The notes: generated by a model from the sequence alone, not told the origin. DNA of 5,005 nucleotides from Prolixibacteraceae bacterium (GCA_007116765.1 SKHV01000376.1:1-5005); one strand, 5' to 3'. Counted from the first letter of the stretch, positions 1 through 5,005 are shown. Program-made: numbers and translations.

Positions 1-681
1 CCCGATTTGGACTTCTTAAAATTTCATGCAGAGGACAAAAAGGAAGCCGAAAGCGATATGTTCGAGGTGATTTGGGGAACAAAAGACAGCGAAATAAAAG
101 ACCAAACCGCAACAGCGGCAATGCTAAACTTACAGCCCATGACCTCAAAGCTGAATAAATGGTCATCAAGTGCTGAGCAAATCGAAGAAGAATCCGCTGA
201 AATACTGGCAAATTATTACATTCGGGGCAAATCACCAGAGCAGAAAATCGCAAACATAAGGTACGGAAGGAATTATATAATTTTCTCACCGTCTTATTTG
301 CTTGAATCATATCACAATTCACGGGAGAAAGCAGACCCCGACACGATTAAAGATGCAAAATTGATTGAATATCTTAACTCAAAATACCAGAACGACCCTC
401 ATGGTTTGGGAATTGCACTAAAGAAAAAAGAACTTGAAATGTATGTGCATTACACAGTTGAGCAAGTGAGTAGTATTTTCGGGAACATTGAGGCTCAGAA
501 AAAAATGTTGTTCATTGACTGGTGGGAGTCTTTGAATTATGAAGAAAAAGAAAAAGATATTAAAGCCTTAGAAATACTAAGGGATACATTTATTAACCAA
601 AAAACTGTAAATAATGGCAATAGTAGTAGCGAACAAGTACAGACTAGGGATGGACGGGGACAGATTCAGCACGAAGTTTAA
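1..681 (+). CDS. Phage portal protein, C-terminal part (5' end outside window)
   Basis: The frame is open from base 1 and ends at TAA 679-681, giving 226 visible residues, so the start lies upstream. A TTG at 7 is inside the coding frame and is not a credible start. Seen: a stretch rich in Thr and Ala (TATAAMLNLQPMTSKLNKWS, about residues 36-55), then an acidic helix, an IRYGRN segment near residue 87 followed by a 'FSPSYLL' strand and helix, a 'YQNDP' turn near 130, and a helical tail ending in a Gln/Asn/Ser-rich tip. This order resembles the C-terminal half of SPP1 gp6-like portal proteins as I recall them in Bacteroidetes phages. A portal forms the dodecameric ring at one capsid vertex, through which DNA enters and leaves and to which terminase and neck proteins attach. 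The position upstream of scaffold and capsid genes agrees. The last 23 codons overlap the next gene in another frame. No catalytic motif is expected, so the call rests on resemblance and gene order. Confidence 0.7.
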   Translation, partial: PDLDFLKFHAEDKKEAESDMFEVIWGTKDSEIKDQTATAAMLNLQPMTSKLNKWSSSAEQIEEESAEILANYYIRGKSPEQKIANIRYGRNYIIFSPSYLLESYHNSREKADPDTIKDAKLIEYLNSKYQNDPHGLGIALKKKELEMYVHYTVEQVSSIFGNIEAQKKMLFIDWWESLNYEEKEKDIKALEILRDTFINQKTVNNGNSSSEQVQTRDGRGQIQHEV

Positions 682-859
682 AACTCATTTGAGGTCAATC
701 AAAATTGAAGAGGACGACCTGAAAGAGTACAACAAAAGCAGTAACTTTTCAGGGATACTTTACGAGGTAGACAAGGAAAAAACAGCTTATCGGAATGACC
801 TTTTAGCTCCAAAGGCGAAAAAAGGCAGACCAAGTAAAAACGAAAAAACAGATGAATAA
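614..859 (+). CDS. Small phage protein of unknown function, basic Gly-Arg-Pro tail
   Basis: An 81-residue protein that I do not recognise. The ATG at 614 directly follows an in-frame TAA at 608-610, so it is the earliest possible start; it overlaps the portal gene by 68 bases. A later in-frame ATG at 650 would shorten the overlap to 32 bases. The segment between the two (MAIVVANKYRLG) looks like normal protein, while the portal frame there is low-complexity, which favours 614. The middle is charged (IKIEEDDLKEYNK). The C-terminus has a KKGRPSK segment resembling an AT-hook core (GRP flanked by basic residues), then an acidic tip. There is no Shine-Dalgarno; the start is preceded by the A/T-rich sequence common in Bacteroidetes. 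Its stop shares one base with the next ATG (TAATG), which suggests translational coupling. The place between portal and scaffold suggests a head-assembly accessory, but that is inference. Confidence 0.75.
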   Translation: MAIVVANKYRLGMDGDRFSTKFKTHLRSIKIEEDDLKEYNKSSNFSGILYEVDKEKTAYRNDLLAPKAKKGRPSKNEKTDE

Positions 860-981
860 TGGCAGTAATTGACATTAATGGCGTACAGGTAGAAGTACCC
901 GAGGAAGAGTTTTCAAAGGCAGTTGAAAACGGAAAATTAGTAATTAAAACCGACCTTATTACTTACAAACCAGAAGATTAA
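859..981 (+). CDS. 40-residue ORF, probable detached N-terminus of the scaffold protein
   Basis: The ATG at 859 overlaps the previous stop (TAATG), and the frame closes at TAA 979-981, immediately where a 16-A tract begins. The product starts MAVIDINGVQVEVPEEEFSK and goes on with a short Val/Ile-rich segment ending YKPED. It looks like a beta-hairpin followed by a helix. The frame is the same as that of the scaffold ORF downstream. After the stop it continues open and protein-like through 982-1044 (KKKKN, then NLANDEYKKGRTAGEE) into the scaffold ATG. From memory, Bacteroidetes phage scaffold-like proteins begin with just such a 'ING...VP' hairpin, joined to an 'EYKKGRxAGEEM' segment. I therefore infer that this is the first domain of a single gene, split by a nonsense change or by an error at the homopolymer. 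An independent 40-residue protein remains possible. Confidence 0.65.
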   Translation: MAVIDINGVQVEVPEEEFSKAVENGKLVIKTDLITYKPED

Positions 982-995
982 AAAAAAAAAAAAAA
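980..995 (+). repeat. A16 homopolymer at the scaffold gene break
   Basis: Sixteen consecutive A residues, the longest homopolymer in the window. The first two belong to the TAA stop of the 40-residue ORF. Because the T of that stop lies before the run, changing the number of A residues cannot remove the stop in the upstream frame. Gain or loss of A would change the frame relation between the upstream part and the scaffold part, which at present share a frame. Such tracts are prone to polymerase slippage in cells and to length errors in sequencing or assembly. Confidence 0.95.
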
Positions 996-1006
996 CAATC
1001 TGGCAA

Positions 1007-1048
1007 ATGATGAGTATAAAAAAGGACGTACAGCCGGAGAAGAAATGA
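1007..1048 (+). other. Possible 13-codon leader ORF coupled to the scaffold start, with A AAA AAG heptamer
   Basis: Two adjacent ATGs (1007 and 1010) open a short frame (MMSIKKDVQPEKK) whose TGA at 1046-1048 overlaps the scaffold ATG at 1045 as ATGA, an arrangement typical of translational coupling. Inside it, 1018-1024 reads A AAA AAG in that frame, the same heptamer used for -1 frameshifting in E. coli dnaX. A -1 slip there would carry ribosomes straight into the scaffold frame at GGA 1024. I see no strong stem-loop just downstream and no strong Shine-Dalgarno upstream, so expression of this ORF is speculative. It may be chance within the interrupted gene. Confidence 0.25.
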
Positions 1049-1668
1049 CCGTAAAGGCATTAAAGCAAAAAGCTGGTATTGAAATCGAGGGCAAAGACCC
1101 CGACAAGTTTTTAGAGGTATTCAAATCGAATGTTTTAGAACAGGCGAAAATTGAGCCTTCAAAAAAGATTGAAGAATTAACAAAAGACAACGAGAACCTG
1201 CGTAAAACATACGGAGAACTTGAAACGACATTCAACACTTTCAAAACAGAAATCACGCAAAAAGAAACACGGGCTAAACGTGACAGCGAATTATTGAAGG
1301 TGTTACCAATAGAAGGATTAAAAGTAAAACAAGCGGATGCGCTCGACTTAATGAAGTTGAGAGGGTATGATGTTGATTACGATGAATCGGGAAAACTAAT
1401 CCCGATGAAAAACGGCGAAGTTGTGAAAGATGAAAAGTTATCACAGCCAATCGATATAAAATCCTTTGCCGAAAATGCGCTTAAATCGCTTGACTTGTTC
1501 GACAAGCCACAAGGTGGTAGGGGTGAAGGTGACAGCGACGGCAAAGACAAGCCCGGCAGCTTTGAAGCGTTCACAAAAGAAATGCAAAATAAAGGTGTAT
1601 CAGATTCAAGCATCGAGTTTAAGGAAGAAATGCAAAAACGAATTACAGCGGGAACGCTAACGATTTAA
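1045..1668 (+). CDS. Capsid scaffold-like protein (main part of interrupted gene)
   Basis: From ATG 1045 the product has 207 residues. The first segment (MTVKALKQKAGIEIEGKD) is followed by a Lys/Glu-rich helical region of about residues 25-85 with coiled-coil character (KKIEELTKDNENLRKTYGEL). Next come a helix-turn region near 95-115, a short 'DESGKLIPMKNGEVV' hairpin, a Gly/Asp-rich linker at about 156-171, and a charged C-terminal helix. This layout, high charge, and position just before the capsid gene fit an internal scaffolding protein, which guides capsid-protein assembly and leaves or is degraded before packaging. No protease motif is visible. ATG 1045 has a modest GGAG 5 bases upstream, but the frame stays open and protein-like back to the A16 tract without another ATG, GTG or TTG. 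The natural N-terminus is thus probably missing and lies in the 40-residue ORF at 859-981. Gene end is TAA 1666-1668. Confidence 0.72.
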   Translation: MTVKALKQKAGIEIEGKDPDKFLEVFKSNVLEQAKIEPSKKIEELTKDNENLRKTYGELETTFNTFKTEITQKETRAKRDSELLKVLPIEGLKVKQADALDLMKLRGYDVDYDESGKLIPMKNGEVVKDEKLSQPIDIKSFAENALKSLDLFDKPQGGRGEGDSDGKDKPGSFEAFTKEMQNKGVSDSSIEFKEEMQKRITAGTLTI

Positions 1669-1688
1669 TAAAATAACACTACTCATTT

Positions 1689-1718
1689 AAAAGCCTTGCA
1701 AATATGTGAGGCTTTTTT
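1689..1718 (+). terminator. Intrinsic terminator after the scaffold gene
   Basis: AAAAGCCT at 1689-1696 pairs perfectly with AGGCTTTT at 1709-1716. The stem can extend inward through two G-T pairs and one C-G pair to a six-base AAATAT loop, and a run of six T residues (1713-1718) forms the tail. It lies 20 bases after the scaffold stop and just before a promoter, so it should end or reduce the portal/scaffold transcript before the capsid gene. Confidence 0.8.
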
Positions 1719-1729
1719 ATTGATATTTA

Positions 1730-1761
1730 TTTGCATTTAGTCTAAATTAAATCTAACTTTG
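1730..1761 (+). promoter_or_regulatory. Bacteroidetes-type promoter for the capsid gene
   Basis: TTTG at 1730-1733 (TTTGC), then 20 bases, then TAACTTTG at 1754-1761. This matches the Bacteroidetes primary sigma factor consensus (TTTG, 19-21 bases, TAnnTTTG) in both elements and in spacing. Transcription would start around 1766-1770, leaving a leader of roughly 110 bases before the capsid ATG. Since the match is to the host consensus, host polymerase would probably read it without a phage sigma factor; no operator is apparent. Confidence 0.8.
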
Positions 1762-1766
1762 TCAAT

Positions 1767-1879
1767 AAGCCGAGGTACTGGCTTTTATATTACTTTCCTT
1801 TTTTCGCTGCAAGGAACATCGCAGCAAGGTTTAGGGGTAAATAGATTCTTTTATTTATTAACTTAAATCATATAATAAA
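1767..1879 (+). promoter_or_regulatory. Structured 5' leader of the capsid mRNA
   Basis: The leader can form two small hairpins. AAGCC (1767-1771) pairs with GGCTT (1780-1784), and GCTGC (1806-1810) pairs with GCAGC (1821-1825) around a ten-base loop. The motif GCAAGG occurs twice, 15 bases apart (1809-1814 and 1824-1829). The last 40 bases before the ATG are nearly all A and T with no Shine-Dalgarno, as is usual for highly translated Bacteroidetes genes. The hairpins could protect the 5' end or tune translation; no known riboswitch is recognised. Confidence 0.4.
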
Positions 1880-2944
1880 ATGGCAAATTACGAAACAGCT
1901 AACTTGACGAAATACCAAGCCAGAATTATGGCGGGTTTCAATTCGGGTGAGCTACGATTCAGAGAACCTGCTGTTTTCCGTTCATTCAGGAAGCAGACAG
2001 AAATCATGATACCTTCGCATAAAGCAATCAAAAATGCAGCGAAGCGTACAACCGGAGAAGTTAACTATTTTGCACGGTCAAGCCGTTCATTAGGGACTTC
2101 CGGAGAAATTCACAACCACACCGGTACACGTGGCGATTCAGCCGTGTTAATTCCTTCCTGGAATGTTTACGATGACAAACTGGTTTGGAGCTTGAAACAA
2201 GCAAACGGATTAGTTTTTGAGCGTGACGAAATCATCCAAAATGAAATGTACAACTTTTTGGCGAACGCAGCCGAGGGTGTTGAAGCCCTTGCAGCCGCAT
2301 TTATCCATGACAACCGTACAGGCGTAAACACTTACGACCGCCAAGGCTCATTCAACGAAACTAATGATGTGTTTGAAATCGAAGATGACACCACATCAAT
2401 CACTGGTACTGGATACCGTGCATTGCAAATTATCAAGTCGTGTGTAGCAGCTAACAAATGGCAGGGGTATCAACTTGAGGTTTATTGTGATTCTTTAGGT
2501 TACGACAAAATGGAAATGTTGGCAGCTCAGGGAGCGCAGAACAAAACTAATTTGTCTTTCCAATTTGGCGGGGTTACTTTCATTAAGTCTTTCGAGCTTG
2601 ATGCAAAAGCAGTCGCATTGAACTATTTGAAAGGCTACTATGTAGTCGCTCCGTTCGGAACACTTGCTGTTCTTGATTGGATTCCTGAACAATACCGTGG
2701 TGGTATTTCTACTAAAGTAAATGAGTACGGGAACATGCTTGACCCGAACACCGGGCTTATATGGGCTACTCATATGTACGAAGAAAGGGCGACCAATACC
2801 GGGAACAACGGAGAAAACCAAGATGTCAACACTCAGGTGCAGGCGTTTAGTTATCTTTCGTTTAACCACCAGCCATTGACAACCGCCGATGCTTCACCAT
2901 TGTTTGCGTTTGCCTTAGTTGAAAAAGGTGTTGAATTAGCATAA
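1880..2944 (+). CDS. Major capsid protein
   Basis: A 354-residue protein, a usual size for a HK97-fold capsid subunit. I recognise its N-terminal region ('KYQARIMAGF', 'RFREPAVFRSFRKQTEIMIP', 'NYFARSSRSLGTSGE', 'IHNHTG') as like major capsid proteins of Bacteroidetes phages and prophages, from memory rather than a search. Inferred layout: an N-terminal arm to about residue 45; an extended loop-like region at about 55-90; a long helix at about 113-145 (DEIIQNEMYNFLANAAEGVE) fitting the spine helix; then an alternating helix/strand region with 'YYVVAPFGTLAVLDW' strands near 253-267. It would form the icosahedral shell with the upstream scaffold. The start ATG 1880 is the first in frame after the leader and promoter, and is followed by a typical MAN start. 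The gene has its own promoter, consistent with the large amount of protein needed. No capsid maturation protease is encoded in this window. Confidence 0.87.
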   Translation: MANYETANLTKYQARIMAGFNSGELRFREPAVFRSFRKQTEIMIPSHKAIKNAAKRTTGEVNYFARSSRSLGTSGEIHNHTGTRGDSAVLIPSWNVYDDKLVWSLKQANGLVFERDEIIQNEMYNFLANAAEGVEALAAAFIHDNRTGVNTYDRQGSFNETNDVFEIEDDTTSITGTGYRALQIIKSCVAANKWQGYQLEVYCDSLGYDKMEMLAAQGAQNKTNLSFQFGGVTFIKSFELDAKAVALNYLKGYYVVAPFGTLAVLDWIPEQYRGGISTKVNEYGNMLDPNTGLIWATHMYEERATNTGNNGENQDVNTQVQAFSYLSFNHQPLTTADASPLFAFALVEKGVELA

Positions 2945-2953
2945 GAAAGGAGG
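2944..2953 (+). promoter_or_regulatory. Ten-base perfect Shine-Dalgarno for the exported protein gene
   Basis: AGAAAGGAGG ends 5 bases before ATG 2959 and is fully complementary to the 16S rRNA tail (CCTCCTTTCT). Its first base is the last base of the capsid stop. No other gene start in the window has anything close to this, and Bacteroidetes genes rarely rely on such sites. Confidence 0.75.
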
Positions 2954-2958
2954 ACATT

Positions 2959-3468
2959 ATGAAAAAATTACTAAGTATTTTAATCAGTTTGTTCTTTGTT
3001 TTTGCGCTAATAGCACAAGACAGGACAGTCGATTTAGGCGCATTGAGAGCCGACCCGACCGCAAAAAACTCATTAACGTGGGATTATAGCGGAGTTGCAG
3101 CCGACACACTTACAGCCAATCAGGACACGATCCAGTTTGTCAAGAACGTGAATAAATCGTTTCCTTATGGGTATTACTTCCGTGCAACGGTTGACACCAT
3201 AGCGGGGGCGGTTACTTTGATAAGTGTTGAAACATACGGGAGAATGTTTGACAGTCAATCATGGACTCAAATCGATTCAACAGCAACAGCGGTAGCCGGA
3301 AAAACAAACATTGTTATTGAAAGCTTTACCGATTCAACAAGTATGTTCAGGAACTCTTTAGATGCACATTGGAAACAAATCATGCTGGAGTTTCAACTTA
3401 CAACCGTGGGTACTGGCAAAGGCGTTAAGATTGATAACATTGATTTTCTAATCGGAGAAACGAAATAA
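2959..3468 (+). CDS. Secreted small beta-rich protein behind the capsid gene; candidate decoration or virion protein
   Basis: A 169-residue protein beginning with a clear Sec signal peptide: Lys2-Lys3, a hydrophobic core at about 4-18 (LLSILISLFFVFALI), and a likely cut after Ala19 (LIA|QD; Gln at +1 is common in Bacteroidetes). There is no cysteine, so it is not a lipoprotein. The mature part of about 150 residues is rich in Thr, Val, Ile and Asp with alternating strand patterns, and ends in a Gly-containing segment (TTVGTGKGVKIDNIDFLI). Small beta-rich proteins directly after a capsid gene are often capsid decoration or head-fibre proteins, and the ending resembles such proteins as I recall them. 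A signal peptide is odd for that role, because heads assemble in the cytoplasm; it may instead be an envelope-targeted product. The start is fixed by the perfect Shine-Dalgarno 5 bases upstream and by the signal peptide. It lies 14 bases after the capsid gene, probably in the same transcript. Confidence 0.7.
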   Translation: MKKLLSILISLFFVFALIAQDRTVDLGALRADPTAKNSLTWDYSGVAADTLTANQDTIQFVKNVNKSFPYGYYFRATVDTIAGAVTLISVETYGRMFDSQSWTQIDSTATAVAGKTNIVIESFTDSTSMFRNSLDAHWKQIMLEFQLTTVGTGKGVKIDNIDFLIGETK

Positions 3469-3470
3469 AA

Positions 3471-4496
3471 ATGTACAAAGTTTCGGAAGCAATAACAGCA
3501 TTAAAGGGCTTGGTAGGTTGGCAACAGCCTATCAATCCCGCAATGCCTGTACTTGATAGCGTAAACAAGACAGCAACAAGCGGGTTGTATTTCGATGAAA
3601 ACACCCTTGTTAAAATCGAAGCTATCAAAGAAACTCAGGACTATGCAGACATTTCAGACCTTCAATTTAATGAAGTTTTAAAAGGCATTAATGAAAGGGC
3701 TATTAAAAGTGTTTGCAAAAATGTTTTCAATAAATCTGATTTTATCGACAGGCAAAGACTTTTTTCTGGTCGTATTAAATTTGATGAAACCACAACTTTA
3801 GCAGCCGGTTTTAACGGTTACAAGTTTGTTATAACTGAGAATAATGTTGCTTTTGAAATAACAGATTTATTTTTGTCCTTTCAAAATAATGGTACGCTTA
3901 AACTATTATTGTTCGATGCAACAAAAACCGAATTAGTAGATTCCAAAGCAATCACAGTAACGGGCGGAACAACAGAACACACCGCTTTAAATTGGATAAT
4001 TCGGGAACGGGGGATTTATTATATCGGCTACATTGCCGGTGATTTAATCCCGTATGATAGGGTTTATGGCAAGAACAACGTGCAGGACGTTGAAATAACT
4101 CAGGTACGTTCAAACACCAGCACCGAAACGATACCTTTAAATATTACCGGGGATAGCACCTGCAACGGGGTTAACTTCGACATATTTGTTCACAAGGATT
4201 ACACGGAGCTAATTAAAGACAACGCCCGCATGTTTGCAAGTGCTATTCAAATAGCTGGTCAAATTGAAGTATTAAACCAATACCTTACTTCGATAAGACT
4301 AAACAGGGTGCAACGTGCAGCGAAGGGTTTAGCCGATGAAATTCTGGTGAACATTAACGGGTTTTCGAGCGACACAGTAAAAATCAAAGGTTTAAGCCAG
4401 TACTATTATGGAGAAATTCAATCTATCAAAAAAGAAATCGACAAATTAAATAAAGGCTATTTTGCTCATGGTTTTACTTGTAATATTCAGCAATGA
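3471..4496 (+). CDS. Neck-region phage protein of unknown function with predicted beta-sandwich
   Basis: A 341-residue protein starting 2 bases after the previous stop, with A-rich sequence and no Shine-Dalgarno. I recall a family like it in Bacteroidetes phages and prophages, without an established function. Three parts can be seen. A largely helical N-terminus (about 1-95) includes 'ISDLQFNEVLKGINERAIKS'. A strand-rich middle (about 95-205) has the rhythm of a jelly-roll or beta-sandwich (KLLLFDATKTELVDSKAITV, then LNWIIRERGIYYIGYIAG). A helical C-terminus (about 240-341) carries charged heptad-like stretches. The position after capsid and small accessory genes, and before a probable tail-terminator gene, is where head-tail connector or neck proteins are encoded, and the N-terminal helices would suit such an adaptor. 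That role is inference. The gene ends in an ATGA overlap with the next gene. Confidence 0.7.
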   Translation: MYKVSEAITALKGLVGWQQPINPAMPVLDSVNKTATSGLYFDENTLVKIEAIKETQDYADISDLQFNEVLKGINERAIKSVCKNVFNKSDFIDRQRLFSGRIKFDETTTLAAGFNGYKFVITENNVAFEITDLFLSFQNNGTLKLLLFDATKTELVDSKAITVTGGTTEHTALNWIIRERGIYYIGYIAGDLIPYDRVYGKNNVQDVEITQVRSNTSTETIPLNITGDSTCNGVNFDIFVHKDYTELIKDNARMFASAIQIAGQIEVLNQYLTSIRLNRVQRAAKGLADEILVNINGFSSDTVKIKGLSQYYYGEIQSIKKEIDKLNKGYFAHGFTCNIQQ

Positions 4497-4984
4497 CACT
4501 AAATGAAAACATAGAAAAATTAATTGATTGTTTTGAGGCTAAATTATGGGCTTCAAAAGACTGTAAATTTTACGGGCTTGTTGACCGCATCGAAAATACA
4601 GAAATGTTTCAAATTAAAGTTAGCCCTATTATATGGACAGATGGCAATGAATACATAGAAGTATTGAACGATGACAACAGGGACGTGACGGCATTCTTTG
4701 ACGTTCAGCCAAATGTTCAGATGTTTTCAGATGTAATGCAAAGTACTGTAAGGCTTATTTTTCATGTTGATTTAAATACGCTGTATCCTGAAATGACCAG
4801 ACAAGAGGCAAAGGATTTAGCGATAAAAGAAGCATCAATATGGATAGATGAAAGCCCGTTTAAATTTTCGCAATTAGTGACGGGTTACACATCAATAAGC
4901 TATTACAATTACAATAAAGACAATGAAACAAATTTGCATCCTTATTTTTATTTTAGATTCGATTTATCATTAATTCATAACTAA
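4493..4984 (+). CDS. Probable tail-terminator or tail-completion protein
   Basis: A 163-residue protein whose ATG 4493 overlaps the stop of the preceding gene (ATGA), so translation is likely coupled. It begins with a short helix, then strands around 'FYGLVDRI' and 'FQIKVSPIIW', a strand run 'STVRLIFHVDLNTLYP' at about 83-98, a helix 'RQEAKDLAIKEASIWI' at about 102-117, and ends in an aromatic-rich strand with alternating Tyr and Phe. Size, alpha/beta order and position in the neck region fit the small proteins that cap the tail tube or join it to the head. I cannot name the family with certainty and no diagnostic motif is visible, so the role is inferred mainly from gene order; another neck protein is the main alternative. 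Confidence 0.5.
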   Translation: MTLNENIEKLIDCFEAKLWASKDCKFYGLVDRIENTEMFQIKVSPIIWTDGNEYIEVLNDDNRDVTAFFDVQPNVQMFSDVMQSTVRLIFHVDLNTLYPEMTRQEAKDLAIKEASIWIDESPFKFSQLVTGYTSISYYNYNKDNETNLHPYFYFRFDLSLIHN

Positions 4985-4995
4985 AAAATATTCAA

Positions 4996-5005
4996 ATGAA
5001 TACAC
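4996..5005 (+). CDS. Possible start of the next gene (cut by window end)
   Basis: An ATG at 4996, 11 bases after the preceding stop and preceded by A/T-rich sequence like the other starts, opens a frame reading M-N-T before the window ends. Spacing agrees with the tight packing of this module, but only three codons are visible. Confidence 0.3.

Noticed and set aside
1..681. TTG at position 7 as a gene start
   Set aside because: The frame is open to the window edge and the sequence is the middle of a portal-like protein, so the gene begins upstream.
980..995. A16 tract as an on/off phase-variation switch for the full-length scaffold
   Set aside because: The stop codon's T lies before the tract, so no A-number change lets the upstream frame read through; simple tract slippage cannot switch the fusion on.
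978..1256. Antisense open frame of 92 codons over the scaffold start
   Set aside because: It ends in a poly-Phe run that is simply the A16 tract read backwards, opposes the scaffold coding frame, and has Ser/Phe-rich composition typical of an antisense shadow.
1377..1660. Alternative frames within the scaffold gene on both strands
   Set aside because: They are low-complexity (Ser/Pro or Lys/Ser) shadows of the charged scaffold sequence, with no start signals.
1669..1879. A small gene or non-coding RNA gene in the gap before the capsid gene
   Set aside because: The gap is fully explained by a terminator, a promoter and the capsid leader; no ORF with a plausible start was seen.
2495..2869. 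Antisense open frame of 124 codons inside the capsid gene
   Set aside because: It lies wholly within a recognised capsid gene on the other strand, with no own promoter or start context and no recognisable protein character.
1..5005. CRISPR array, insertion sequence, tRNA, integrase or attachment site
   Set aside because: No spaced direct repeats, terminal inverted repeats, tRNA-like folds or recombinase motifs were seen.

Overview
The window is a stretch of the virion-structure module of a tailed phage or prophage that infects a Bacteroidetes host. The host call rests on three things seen in the sequence. There is a promoter matching the Bacteroidetes primary-sigma consensus (TTTG, 20 bases, TAnnTTTG) at 1730-1761. 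Most gene starts are A/T-rich with no Shine-Dalgarno. The proteins resemble, from memory, portal, scaffold, capsid and neck families of Bacteroidetes phages and prophages. Every gene is on the + strand and tightly packed, with only one sizeable gap. No integrase, attachment site, tRNA or host gene is visible, so free phage and prophage cannot be told apart.

Layout: 1-681 is the C-terminal part of a probable portal protein, cut by the window edge. At 614-859 a small basic/acidic protein of 81 residues overlaps the portal end by 68 bases. At 859-981 a 40-residue ORF ends in TAA directly at the start of a 16-A homopolymer (980-995). The same reading frame resumes after it and becomes the scaffold-like protein (first ATG at 1045, end 1668). 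I think 859-1668 is ancestrally one scaffold gene, interrupted at or near the A tract. At 1669-1879 lie an intrinsic terminator, a consensus promoter and a roughly 110-base structured leader. At 1880-2944 is the major capsid protein. At 2959-3468 is a small beta-rich protein with a Sec signal peptide and, unlike its neighbours, a perfect 10-base Shine-Dalgarno. At 3471-4496 is a neck-region protein of unknown function with a likely beta-sandwich between helical ends. At 4493-4984 a 163-residue protein, coupled by an ATGA overlap, sits where tail-terminator or tail-completion proteins are usually found. A further gene may begin at 4996.

How they fit together: the portal would nucleate the procapsid, the scaffold would direct capsid-protein assembly, and the genes after the capsid gene probably supply the capsid surface, neck and tail attachment. 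The terminator-promoter pair in front of the capsid gene would uncouple high-level capsid synthesis from the portal/scaffold transcript. The most unusual points are the interrupted scaffold gene with its A16 tract and nearby dnaX-like slippery heptamer, and the exported protein encoded directly behind the capsid gene.
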